Positions 42,541-50,801 of a DNA stretch of 64,000 nt are shown here, piece after piece. Numbering within the stretch: the stretch's first letter is position 1; each line of letters starts with the position of its first letter. The notes below the pieces were generated by a model, which saw only the letters and a program-made list of their open reading frames with translations, was not told the DNA's origin and did not search any database. This DNA comes from Neoroseomonas alkaliterrae (GTDB lineage Bacteria; Pseudomonadota; Alphaproteobacteria; Acetobacterales; Acetobacteraceae): positions 124,001 to 188,000 of the forward strand of contig NZ_JACIJE010000002.1 in assembly GCF_014199195.1 (NCBI RefSeq). Direction: 5' to 3'. Both the position numbers and the translations under genes were made by a program.

Positions 42541-43485
42541 ATGACGGAGGCGGGGGCGGAGCGCATCTGGGTTCTGGCCGACCCGCGGGCGGGCACGGCG
42601 GCGCAGGCGCTCGGCATCGCCGAACGGCTCGGGCGCCCCTTCCGGACGGTGCCGCTCGCCTGGGGCCTCGCCGCGCGGCTGCCGCTGCGCTGGGCGAGCC
42701 TTGCCGGCCTCGACGCAACGGCCCGGCCCGCCTTTCGCGAGCCCTGGCCCGACATCGCCATCTCGGCGGGGCGGCGGAGCGCGCCGGTGGCGCTCTGGCT
42801 GGCCGGCAAGGGCGTCCGCACGGTGCACTGCATGCGCCCGGGCTTCGGCGAATCGCGCTTCGACCTGCTGGTGGTCGGCCGGCACGATTCACCGCCTTCG
42901 GGGCCGAACATCCTGCCCATCCTCGGCGCCACGCATCGCATGTCGCCCGCCCGGCTCGCCGCGGCGCGGGAGGAATGGGGCTTCTTCGCGGAGTTCCCCG
43001 GCCCGCGCGTGGCGCTGCTGCTCGGTGGCCCGCCGCGCGCCGAGGGCCTCGCACCCGAGGTGGCGGCCGCCATCGCCCGGCAGGTCGCCGGTTTCGCGGG
43101 CAGCGTGCTCGCCACCGGCTCGCGGCGCACCGGGCGGGCGGCGGAATCGGCGGTGGGCGAGGTCCTGGACGAACTGCCCCACCACCTGCATCGCTGGGTC
43201 GAGGGCGGCCGCAACCCCTATGCCGGCATGCTCGCCTGGGCGGATGCGGTGGTGGTGACGGGCGATTCGGTCTCCATGCTCTCCGAGGCCCTGGCCACGG
43301 CGGCGCCGGTCTTCATCGCCGACCCCGGCGGGCTCGGCGAGCGGCACCGGCGCCTGCACCAGTCCATCCTGGCCGCGGGCCAGGCCCGACTGCTGGCCGA
43401 GGCGCCGACGCCCTTCGCGCGGGAGCCGCTCGACGAGACCGGCCGCGTCGCCTTCGAGATCGCCGAACGTTTCCTCGCCACCTGA
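42541..43485 (+). CDS. Mitochondrial-fission ELM1 family protein (DUF1022, GT-like)
   Basis: 314 residues with a GT-B-like arrangement. [23 protein letters not shown] opens the protein, [20 protein letters not shown] and [22 protein letters not shown] follow, then [28 protein letters not shown] and [25 protein letters not shown]. These match the ELM1 family shared by plant mitochondrial fission proteins and alphaproteobacteria. The bacterial role is not established, and a nucleotide-sugar transferase fold is suspected. The start ATG lies 63 bp from the divergent pyrE start and 17 bp separate its stop from the next gene. Confidence 0.85.
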   Translation: MTEAGAERIWVLADPRAGTAAQALGIAERLGRPFRTVPLAWGLAARLPLRWASLAGLDATARPAFREPWPDIAISAGRRSAPVALWLAGKGVRTVHCMRPGFGESRFDLLVVGRHDSPPSGPNILPILGATHRMSPARLAAAREEWGFFAEFPGPRVALLLGGPPRAEGLAPEVAAAIARQVAGFAGSVLATGSRRTGRAAESAVGEVLDELPHHLHRWVEGGRNPYAGMLAWADAVVVTGDSVSMLSEALATAAPVFIADPGGLGERHRRLHQSILAAGQARLLAEAPTPFAREPLDETGRVAFEIAERFLAT

Positions 43486-43502
43486 CGAAGGAAGGCGCCG
43501 CC

Positions 43503-43979
43503 ATGCGCGCCGTGCTGATCCTGCCGCTCCTCGCGGCCTTCGCCGCACCGGCCCTCGCGCAGGCGCTGCAGCAGCGCCGCCCAGCCGGCCCGCCGCCCGT
43601 CCCGCTGATCGCCTGCCCGCCGAGCGTCGAGGTCGAGCCCGCCGAGCGGCCGCGTGCCCCCCTGGGCTGGGAGGTCCGCCCGGAGCGCCAGCGCCACTGG
43701 CTGCGCGGCGCCGACCTGTTCGAGGGCGACCCGGCCGACCGCGTGCAGCTCAGGCCCGAGACCGGCGGCCAGCCGCGCCGCACCTGGTGGGAGCTGGGCG
43801 GGAGCGCCCAGCCCTATCGCCTCGTCTGCCGCTACGAGGGGCTGGCGGCGGGGCTGGTTGCGCCCGTCCCGGCGGCGGCCAGGCTGTGCGAGATCCAAAG
43901 CGTCCGCGAGGACAGCCGCGGCATGCGCCACGGCCGCGTGGTGCACGGGCCGGAGCAGGTCGCCGTCACCTGCCGCTGA
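43503..43979 (+). CDS. STY0301-like secreted protein
   Basis: 158 residues with signal peptide MRAVLILPLLAAFAAPALAQ. The mature part begins LIACPPSVEVEPAERPRAPLGWEV, then LFEGDPADRVQLRPE, TWWELGGSAQPYRLVCRYEGLAAGLVAPV and LCEIQ. The CPP...W...F.GDP...W.L.....Y.L.CRY order resembles the uncharacterised STY0301 family of small periplasmic proteins. Four cysteines in the mature part may form disulfides. It is probably co-transcribed with the ELM1-family gene and ends in a convergent gap with an inverted repeat copy. Confidence 0.65.
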   Translation: MRAVLILPLLAAFAAPALAQALQQRRPAGPPPVPLIACPPSVEVEPAERPRAPLGWEVRPERQRHWLRGADLFEGDPADRVQLRPETGGQPRRTWWELGGSAQPYRLVCRYEGLAAGLVAPVPAAARLCEIQSVREDSRGMRHGRVVHGPEQVAVTCR

Positions 43980-43991
43980 GGGCGCGCGCCG

Positions 43992-44090
43992 CGCTCAGGC
44001 CAGCGGGCGCAAGGCTTGCCCCTTCATCCGCCGGTTTCGCGCGCGGGACTGGCGGGGCGGCCGCGCGCCAGAGTTGATCTCGCGTCCGCC
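43992..44090 (-). repeat. Intergenic repeat family, copy E (inverted orientation)
   Basis: Read on the minus strand: GGCGCGCGGCCGCCCCGCC, CCCGCGCGCG, ACCGGCGGATGAAGG and GCGCCCGCTGGC follow the same order as copies A-C. The end hairpin is degraded, with only AAGG/CCTT and flanking GC pairs remaining. It fills the 116-bp convergent gap between the STY0301-like gene and the TRAP permease gene. Confidence 0.65.
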
Positions 44091-44095
44091 GCGCA

Positions 44096-46030
44096 TCAGG
44101 CCGCGGCGCGCCCTCGCGTCACCGCCAGCGCGGCGATGCTGGCGGCGCCGATGGCAAGGCCGATGATGTCGGTCGTCGCCTCGGGGATGAGCATGAGCAG
44201 CCCGCCCGCGCCGATGGGCAGCCGCGCCCAGAGCGGCGTCGCACCCACCTTGTAGACATAGCCCTCGAAGGCCGAGGCGATCAGCACCACCGCGACGCTC
44301 GCCGTCAGCACCGATTGCAGGATGGTCACGAGGTCCCCGCGCAGGATGAGCGCCGGCTGCAGGACGAAGAGCACGGGCAGCAGCATCAGCAGGATGCCGA
44401 TGCGCAGGGCCATCAGGCCGGTGACCATGGGCGAGGATTTCGCGATCGAGGCCGCGGCGATGGCCGCGAGCGCCACGGGCGGCGTGATGAAGGAGACGAT
44501 GCCCCAGTAGAGCACGTAGAGATGCGAGGCCATGGGGTCGAGCCCCGCCTGCACCAGCGCCGGCGCCAGCACGATGGCGAGGAAGATGTAGCAGGCCGAG
44601 GCCGTCATCCCCATGCCGAGGATGAAGGAGGTGACGGCGCCGAAGAACAGCAGCAGCGCGACATTCCCGGCCGCGTACTGCACCAGCTCGCGCGAGAAGG
44701 AGTTGGCGACGCCGGTGATGGAGAGCGAGCCGATGATCAGCCCGATGCCCGCGATCAGCGCCACGAGCTGCGCCACCGCCTGCCCGGAATCCACCACCAG
44801 GCCGCAGAAGCGGCGCAGGTCGAAGCCGGTGCTGCGCGCCCTGAGCACGGCGACGACGAGCAGGAACAGGCAGACCCAGAAGGGCGCCTCGGCCTCGATG
44901 CGGAAGGCGAGCAGCAGCACCGTCAGCCCGACGATCGAGGCGATGTAGTACCAGCCCGAGGCGAGCGTCGGCAGCAGCGGCGGCACCTCGGAGCGCGGCA
45001 CGCCGCGCAGGCCGTTGCGCACGGCATAGAGGTCGGTCTGCAGGAACAGCGCGCCGTAGTAGAGGAGGGAGGGCAGCACGGCGGCCACCATCACCTCGGC
45101 GTAGGGCACGTTGAGGAAGTTCGCCATGATGAAGGCGGCCGCGCCCATGACCGGTGGCATCAGCGCCCCGCCGGTCGAGGCGCAGGCCTCCACGGCGCCG
45201 GCGTAATGCGGCGCGTAGCCGCAGCGCTTCATCGTCGGGATGGTCAGGGTGCCCGTTGTCAGCACGTTCGAGGTGGGGCTGCCCGAGAGCATGCCGAAGG
45301 TGGCCGAGGAGACCACGGCGACCTTGGCCGGCCCGCCGCGGCTGGTGCCCATCAGCGCCAGCGCGAAATCCATGAAGAAGGCCGCCCCGCCCGTCGCGGA
45401 GAGCACCACGCCGAAGACCAGGAAGCCGATCAGCGTGTCCGAGACCACCTGCATCGGGATGCCGATGATGCTCTCGGTGCCGAAGACGTGCTCGCGCACG
45501 GTGTCGAGCGGGCTGAACTGCACGCCCCAGAGGAAGCCGGGGGCGCTGTCGGCGACGATGGGAAAGACGCCGAAGATCAGGCAGGCGAAGAACAGCACGA
45601 TCTCTCCGGTGCGGCGCACGCCGTCGAGGATCAGCACCAGCAGCGCGAGCGCGAGCCAGGCCGCCCAGTCGGGCGCCGTCGCGTTCCAGCCGGCGAGCTG
45701 GATCCGCAGCGCCTCGGTCGCGAGCCAGATGCCGAGGCCGAGCGTCGCCGCCGCCAGGATCCAGTCGAACCAAGGCACGCGCGCCTTGTGTGCCTTCACC
45801 GCGGGGAAGGCGAGGAAGGCGAAGGCGCCGAAGAAGCCGATGATGAGATAGTAGTAGGCCGTGCTGATCGGCCTGAAGCCGCCGAGGCCGAGGTTGAAGA
45901 CCTGGTTGACGGTCAGCATGAGGCCGCAGGAGGCCAGCACGAAGGCCGCCCAGAAGGCGGGGCCGGACAGCCGCGTCGAACGCGCCTCGGGATCCTCGGG
46001 GATGGGCGGTGCGGCGGCGGTGCTGGACAT
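44096..46030 (-). CDS. TRAP transporter fused permease (4TM/12TM, TAXI type)
   Basis: A 644-residue membrane protein fusing the small DctQ-like and large DctM-like subunits. The N-terminal helices include AFVLASCGLMLTVNQVFNLGLGGFRPI. The large domain has GRPAKVAVVSSATFGMLSGSPTSNVLTTGTLTIPTMK-like sequence (actual segment GGPAKVAVVSSATFGMLSGS) and EACASTGGALMPPVMGAAAFIMA, both hallmarks of the family, and a late YWGIVSFITPPVALAAIAAASIAKS. It uses a sodium or proton gradient to import carboxylates or amino acids captured by the TAXI protein encoded upstream. An 11-bp-stem hairpin lies between the two genes. Confidence 0.9.
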   Translation of the reverse strand: MSSTAAAPPIPEDPEARSTRLSGPAFWAAFVLASCGLMLTVNQVFNLGLGGFRPISTAYYYLIIGFFGAFAFLAFPAVKAHKARVPWFDWILAAATLGLGIWLATEALRIQLAGWNATAPDWAAWLALALLVLILDGVRRTGEIVLFFACLIFGVFPIVADSAPGFLWGVQFSPLDTVREHVFGTESIIGIPMQVVSDTLIGFLVFGVVLSATGGAAFFMDFALALMGTSRGGPAKVAVVSSATFGMLSGSPTSNVLTTGTLTIPTMKRCGYAPHYAGAVEACASTGGALMPPVMGAAAFIMANFLNVPYAEVMVAAVLPSLLYYGALFLQTDLYAVRNGLRGVPRSEVPPLLPTLASGWYYIASIVGLTVLLLAFRIEAEAPFWVCLFLLVVAVLRARSTGFDLRRFCGLVVDSGQAVAQLVALIAGIGLIIGSLSITGVANSFSRELVQYAAGNVALLLFFGAVTSFILGMGMTASACYIFLAIVLAPALVQAGLDPMASHLYVLYWGIVSFITPPVALAAIAAASIAKSSPMVTGLMALRIGILLMLLPVLFVLQPALILRGDLVTILQSVLTASVAVVLIASAFEGYVYKVGATPLWARLPIGAGGLLMLIPEATTDIIGLAIGAASIAALAVTRGRAAA

Positions 46031-46058
46031 GGAGGCTGGTCCTGGGGCGGATGCGAAA

Positions 46059-46086
46059 CCGCCGCCGGCGGCAAGGCCGGCGGCGG
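46059..46086 (-). other. Hairpin between TAXI binding-protein and TRAP permease genes
   Basis: CCGCCGCCGGC (46059-46069) pairs perfectly with GCCGGCGGCGG (46076-46086), loop GGCAAG, 25 bp after the binding-protein stop. No U-tract. Its position matches the hairpin between ugpB and ugpA and suggests a role in favouring binding-protein mRNA. Confidence 0.65.
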
Positions 46087-46111
46087 CGGGTGACAGTCCT
46101 GGCGGCCGGGT

Positions 46112-47263
46112 TCAGCCGAGGGAGGCGAGGGTGGCCTCGCGGCGTTCGTTCCAGGCCTGGGCGAAGGCCTCGCCCTCGAGGTTGCGGCTGCGCGCGGCGG
46201 GCAGGAACTCGCCCCAGGCGCGGCGCAGCGCGTCGTTGCGGCGGATCATCCCCTCCTGCCAGGACTGCGATTCCGCGGTCCAGAGCCCCGCCTCGCGCAG
46301 GTAGCGGATCGCGCCGGGGTGGAAGGCGGCGTCCATCGGCGGCGCGCCGGCCTCGCGCATCGCCCAGCGCGGCATGGTGGCATTGACGCCCTTGTAGGCG
46401 TCGAAGCTGTCGTTGACGGCCTTCATCAGCGCATAGACCTCGGCCTCGGGCGTGTCGGCATTCACCGTGATCATGGGATAGCGGTAGCCCATGACATTGG
46501 CCGGGTTGCTCTCGGAAACGCCGGAGCCGACCGTCTCGCGCAGCGGCTCGGCGAAGGAGACGACGCGGCGCATCGCCGCCCAGCCCGCCGCGTTGTTGGG
46601 GTCGAGCTGCACCCAGGAGATGCCCCGCGGGCTCGCTTCCAGCTCGCGCAGCACGGCGGTGTTCACCGCGGCGCCGGCGCAATCCGCGCGGCCCTCGATC
46701 AGCGCGCGCAGCGAGGCGACATAGGAGGGGAACTGCACGAGCTGCACGTCGTTCAAGGTCAGCCCGGCGAAGGCGAGGACCGGCAAGACCTTGATGTTGA
46801 CCGAGGAATTGGCCGGCACCCAGGCGAGGCGCTTGCCCTTGAGATCCTCGGGCTTGGTGATGCCGCTCTCGCGCGTCGCGACGATCGAGAAGGCGTTGCG
46901 CCGGCCCATCAGCACGCGGAAATCCTGCGGGCCCCAGTCCGGTGTGGCGTATTCGTAGATGCCCTCGGCGGCGAAGTAGAGCTCGTTCGCGAGCCAGGCA
47001 TGGGAGGCGCGGCGCTGCTTCAGCGGCAGGATGCGCCCGATCGAGGTGCCCGAGGGCTGCAGCCGCACCCGCGTGCCATGGGCGCGGCCGAGCGCGTCGG
47101 AGATCGCCGAGGCCTCGACATAGCCGGCCGAGCCGACATCATAGACCGACCACACCATGGTCGCGGGCAGGTTCGCGAGCGGCGTCTGCGCAAGCGCAGG
47201 GCGGGCGAGCGCCCCTGCGCCGATGGCGGCGGAAAGGGCGAGGCCCTGGCGGCGTGTGAACAT
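46112..47263 (-). CDS. TAXI-family TRAP transporter solute-binding protein
   Basis: 383 residues with signal peptide MFTRRQGLALSAAIGAGALARPALAQ. The mature part has TMVWSVYDVGSAGYVEASAISDALG, VRLQPSGTSIGRILPLKQRRASHAW, ITKPEDLKGKRLAWVPANSSVNIKV and ADTPEAEVYALMKAVNDSFDAYKG, all fitting TAXI proteins. It binds glutamate-like or dicarboxylate ligands for the fused TRAP permease downstream. The ATG has GGGGAGAAG upstream. The 66 bp before it, shared with the end of the acyl-CoA dehydrogenase gene on the same strand, shows no clear promoter. Confidence 0.9.
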   Translation of the reverse strand: MFTRRQGLALSAAIGAGALARPALAQTPLANLPATMVWSVYDVGSAGYVEASAISDALGRAHGTRVRLQPSGTSIGRILPLKQRRASHAWLANELYFAAEGIYEYATPDWGPQDFRVLMGRRNAFSIVATRESGITKPEDLKGKRLAWVPANSSVNIKVLPVLAFAGLTLNDVQLVQFPSYVASLRALIEGRADCAGAAVNTAVLRELEASPRGISWVQLDPNNAAGWAAMRRVVSFAEPLRETVGSGVSESNPANVMGYRYPMITVNADTPEAEVYALMKAVNDSFDAYKGVNATMPRWAMREAGAPPMDAAFHPGAIRYLREAGLWTAESQSWQEGMIRRNDALRRAWGEFLPAARSRNLEGEAFAQAWNERREATLASLG

Positions 47264-47329
47264 GGACGCTTCTCCCCGAGCGATGGTTTGGTTGAGCGCC
47301 GCACACTTCCCCCATCGGCCGCCGCACTG

Positions 47330-49042
47330 TCAACGCGCGCCGGCCATCGCGCCGGGATCGGGCAGCAGCGCATCGGGGATCGTTCCGCCTTCGGGCGCGA
47401 GCGGGTCGCGCGGCAGCACGCGATGCGCGAGGACCATGGCAGCGAGTTCGCGCCTTTCGGGCAGCCCGGCCATCGCCGCCTCCCAGGCGAGGGCGGTGGC
47501 CGAGGCGATGTTGTAGAGCGCGGTCCCGGCCGAGCGCGCCAGCACCGGCCCGCCCTCCCCGAGCGCATGGCGGGCGAGGGCGAAGGCGCGCTCCGTAGAG
47601 TGGGTGAGGTGCGGCAGCGGCTCCGGGGTCGCCGCGCGCAGGGCGGCGAGATGCGCCTCGAGCGCCTCGAGCGAGCCCTCCCGCTGGGCCGCGCGCAGCA
47701 CGTCGAGCGCGACGATGTTGCTCGTGCCTTCCCAGATCGAGCCGAGATGCGCGTCGCGCACGAGGCGCGCGTCCGGGAAGTCCTCGATGTAGCCGCAGCC
47801 GCCGCGCACCTCCATCGCATCGCCGGTGACCACCCGCGCGTCGCGGCAGGCGCGGAACTTCAGCAGCGGCGTCAGGATCCGCAGCAGGGCATAGGCGCCC
47901 GGCTCGCCGGCATCGGAGCGGCGCAGCGCCTCGGCGGTCTGGAAGACCATGGTCCGGGCCTGCTCGGCGCGGACCAGCATCTTCGCGAGCTGGCGGCGCA
48001 TCAGCGGCAGTGTCACGATCGGCGCGCCGAAGGCGATGCGGCGATGGGCGATGTAGAGCGCCTCCGTCACCGCCTTGCGCATCATCCCCGCCGCGCGCAC
48101 CCCGTTCGACAGGCGCGAGTTGTTCACCATGTCGGCCATCTGGCGCATGCCGGCGCCGGGCTCGCCGATCATCCAGGCGGTCGCGCCCTGCAGCGTGATC
48201 TCGCCGCTCGCCATCGAGCGCGTGCCGAGCTTCTCCTTCAGCCGCACGATGCGGTAGCGGTTGGGCGTGCCGTCGGGCAGCACGCGCGGCAGCAGGAAGA
48301 GCGAGACGCCCTTGATGCCCGCCGGCGCGCCCTCGGGCCGCGCCAGCACCATCGCGAGTTCCGCATCGGCGTTGGAGCAGAACCACTTCTCCCCGGTCAG
48401 CGCCCAGGACCCGTCGGCATTGGGCGCGGCGGTGACCGCCGTGTTGGCGATGTCCGAGCCCGCGCCCTGCTCGGTCATGAACATCGCGCCCTGGTGGAGA
48501 TCGTCCAGGTCCTGCGTCGTGAGCATGGGCAGGTAGCGCTCGATCAGCTCCGCGGAGCCGAAGCGGCGCAGCGTCCGCGTCAGGCTGTCGGTCATCGAGA
48601 CCGGGCAGCACAGGCCGAACTCCGCCTGCACGAACAGGTAGGTGATGGCGTATTTCGCCGCCGCCGGCATCGGCGCCGGCCAGCCCAGCACGCCGCCGCG
48701 ATGCGACAGCGCGGCGAGGCCGTATTCGCCGAAGGCGATGCGCTCCATCTCGCGATAGGCGGGGTGGTAGGCGATGGACTGCGCATCCTCGCCGCGGCGC
48801 GTGCGATGGACGAGCTCGGGCGGGTTCACGTCCGCCGTCGCGGCGAGTTCGGCGAGCCGCCCGCCTGCCAGCCCGCCGAGCCGGTCGAGATGCGGCGTGA
48901 GGTGATCGAGCAGGTCGCGCGGCAGGTAGAGCCGCAGCAGCGCGGCGAGCGTCGGGTCTGCCCGCCAGAGGTTGAGGCCGTGGCTGTCCGGGACGGCCTC
49001 GGCGCCCACGGGGGCGGGGCGGTTCGGGCGGATGATGGTCAT
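47330..49042 (-). CDS. Acyl-CoA dehydrogenase, AidB-like
   Basis: A 570-residue flavoprotein with the long AidB-type arrangement. The N-terminal region has DSHGLNLWRADPTLAALLRLYLP, then AKYAITYLFVQAEFGLCCPVSMTDSLTRTL, FMTEQGAGSDIANT (FAD contact), ALTGEKWFCSNADAEL, TPNRYRIVRLKEKLGTRSMASGEITLQGATAWMIGEPGAG split over the middle domain, and GGCGYIEDFPDARLVRDAHLGSIWEGTSNIVALDVL at the end. AidB binds DNA and reacts with alkylating agents; homologues may oxidise branched acyl-CoA. It lies 41 bp downstream of the decarboxylase gene on the same strand. Confidence 0.87.
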   Translation of the reverse strand: MTIIRPNRPAPVGAEAVPDSHGLNLWRADPTLAALLRLYLPRDLLDHLTPHLDRLGGLAGGRLAELAATADVNPPELVHRTRRGEDAQSIAYHPAYREMERIAFGEYGLAALSHRGGVLGWPAPMPAAAKYAITYLFVQAEFGLCCPVSMTDSLTRTLRRFGSAELIERYLPMLTTQDLDDLHQGAMFMTEQGAGSDIANTAVTAAPNADGSWALTGEKWFCSNADAELAMVLARPEGAPAGIKGVSLFLLPRVLPDGTPNRYRIVRLKEKLGTRSMASGEITLQGATAWMIGEPGAGMRQMADMVNNSRLSNGVRAAGMMRKAVTEALYIAHRRIAFGAPIVTLPLMRRQLAKMLVRAEQARTMVFQTAEALRRSDAGEPGAYALLRILTPLLKFRACRDARVVTGDAMEVRGGCGYIEDFPDARLVRDAHLGSIWEGTSNIVALDVLRAAQREGSLEALEAHLAALRAATPEPLPHLTHSTERAFALARHALGEGGPVLARSAGTALYNIASATALAWEAAMAGLPERRELAAMVLAHRVLPRDPLAPEGGTIPDALLPDPGAMAGAR

Positions 49043-49083
49043 GGGCGTCTCCTGCTCGGGGCAGGATACGCCCATGCCGGGCG

Positions 49084-50319
49084 TCAGGCGATGCGCGCGG
49101 CCGCCGTGCCCGCGCCATAGCCCGCGGTCGCGAGCATCGGCGGGTCCGCGACCTCGACCACCAGCGCCCGGTCGAAGCCGTTGAAGGCCGTGCGCAGCGC
49201 CGTGCCATAGGCGCCGAGCTGGCCGATCTCGATCCAGTCGCCCTCCCGCACATCGGCGGGAAGCGTCCATGGTCCGCGCATCACGTCGGCGCTGTCGCAG
49301 GTCGGGCCGAACAGCGTGAAGTCGCGGCGCACCGCGGCCACCGGGTCGCCGCCGGCGCGGATCAGCCGGTGCGGGAAGCGGAAGCCCGGCGCGCCCGCAT
49401 CCGACAGCGCGCCATAGACGCCGTCGTTCACATGGAGCGCATCGCCGCGGCGCTGCTGCACCTGCACCACCACGGAGGCGCCGCCGGCCACCAGCGCGCG
49501 GCCGGGCTCGGCCCAGAGGCGCACGCCCGCGGGCAGCAGCGCCGCGCCGGCGGTGATCGCGGCCATGAAATCGGCGAGCGGGGGCGGCTCGCTGCCTGGA
49601 TAGGCCACCGGGAAGCCGCCTCCGACATCCACGATCTCGACCGCCACGCCGGCCTCACCGATCACCTCGGCGGCGAGCGCGAGCGCCCGCGTCCAGGCCG
49701 ACGGATCGAGGCACTGCGAGCCGACATGGAAGGACAGGCCGAGCCGCGCCGCATGCGGGCGGGCGGCGCGCAGCAGCGCCGCGGCTTCCGCCGGCGCGGC
49801 GCCGAACTTGCCCGAGAGGTCGTAGGCCGCCGAGCCCTTCGGCAGCGCGAGCCGCACGATCAGGCCGAGATCGCCCGCCCCGCCTTCCGTCTCCTGCAGG
49901 ATCTTCGTCAGTTCGGCATCGGTGTCGAGCACGAAGTCGCGCACGCCATGCCGCTGCCAGGCGGCGCGGATGGCCCCGCGCGACTTCACCGGATGCATGA
50001 AATGGATCGAGGCCTCCGGGAACAGGCTGCGGACGAGGCGCACCTCGCCCTCCGAGGCGCAGTCGAAATGCGCCACACCGCCGGCCGCGACGGCGCGCAG
50101 CATGGCGGGCTCGGCGTTGCACTTCACGGCGTAGAGCACGTCGCCCGGGAAGGCGGCGACGAAGGCGCGCGCCGCCGCACGCACCGCCTGCGGGCGCAGG
50201 CAGTGCAGCGGCTCCTCGGGGCGCAGGGCCGCGACCGCGGCATCCACCGTGAGGCGGCGCGGCATGGAGGCGGGGCGGCGGAGCGGCGCGACGGCGCCGC
50301 GGGGGCGGAACTCGGTCAT
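49084..50319 (-). CDS. Ornithine/lysine decarboxylase family protein (fold III PLP)
   Basis: 411 residues. VLYAVKCNAEPAMLRAV holds the PLP lysine (residue 66). ASIHFMHPVKSRGAIRAAW, LSFHVGSQCLDP, VDVGGGFPVAYPGSEPP (phosphate loop), RLWAEPGRALVAGG and LFGPTCDSADVM with the active-site Cys follow. This is the eukaryotic-type ODC family common in alphaproteobacteria; it makes putrescine from ornithine or cadaverine from lysine. MTEFRPRG was taken as start, but an in-frame ATG at 50379 lies in the loop of a strong leader hairpin and a later one at 50265 is nearer the fold. It shares the strand with an agmatinase-like gene. Confidence 0.87.
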   Translation of the reverse strand: MTEFRPRGAVAPLRRPASMPRRLTVDAAVAALRPEEPLHCLRPQAVRAAARAFVAAFPGDVLYAVKCNAEPAMLRAVAAGGVAHFDCASEGEVRLVRSLFPEASIHFMHPVKSRGAIRAAWQRHGVRDFVLDTDAELTKILQETEGGAGDLGLIVRLALPKGSAAYDLSGKFGAAPAEAAALLRAARPHAARLGLSFHVGSQCLDPSAWTRALALAAEVIGEAGVAVEIVDVGGGFPVAYPGSEPPPLADFMAAITAGAALLPAGVRLWAEPGRALVAGGASVVVQVQQRRGDALHVNDGVYGALSDAGAPGFRFPHRLIRAGGDPVAAVRRDFTLFGPTCDSADVMRGPWTLPADVREGDWIEIGQLGAYGTALRTAFNGFDRALVVEVADPPMLATAGYGAGTAAARIA

Positions 50320-50782
50320 CGCGGTGGACTTTCGGGGCGACGGGACGAAGAGGGCCCGCCGCCGCGCCTCGCGGCCCATCGGGGCCGGGCGCGGCGGCGG
50401 GGAAGGAGGGAGCCTGCCGGCGCCCCGCCGCCGACGCCCGCCCGCGATCCCCCCGGCCTTGCGGCTTGGGGGCGGGAGGGCGGCGCGGCGCGGCCGGTCA
50501 GGCGCGGCGTCTGGTGCGATGGGCTTCCATCGCGGGGCGGCGGACAGGCGACACAGGCGGCTCCCTCGAACCTTCCGGCCCATGGGTGCGGCCGGATCGA
50601 ACAAGGACGCGTCCCGTCGTTGCTGTGGCCCGGATCAGGCGGGCCTCGCGGCACGTGCGATGGCGTCAGCGCCCCTGGCGAGGCACGGGCCGGAAAATAT
50701 GCAGGCCGGCCCGAGGATTCAAGTGAAATCCTGCGGATCGGCCATGAGCCTGACGCATATCCGCCGGAGAAGCCGGGGTAAT
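50320..50782 (-). promoter_or_regulatory. Long structured leader/intergenic region before the ODC-family gene
   Basis: No gene supported in this stretch. On the minus strand it contains, in order, the dyad GGATT/AATCC (about 50720-50736), GCGATGG/CCATCGC with a 4-base loop (50516-50533), and a long hairpin at 50355-50401. In the latter CCCGCCGCCGCGCC pairs with GGCGCGGCGGCGGG over 14 bp, then a 3-base bulge, then CGGCCC/GGGCCG with loop ATCG. The hairpin lies 36 bp before the ATG. Alphaproteobacterial ODC genes are known to carry the speF RNA leader; the length fits but the motif itself was not verified. Confidence 0.5.
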
Positions 50783-50801
50783 GGCCGGAAACTCTCCGGC
50801 C
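50783..50801 (-). terminator. Hairpin abutting the agmatinase-like gene stop
   Basis: GGCCGGA (50783-50789) and TCCGGCC (50795-50801) form a perfect 7-bp stem, loop AACTC, touching the stop codon at 50802. No U-tract follows. It probably forms the 3' end of this mRNA and separates it from the decarboxylase gene. Confidence 0.45.
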
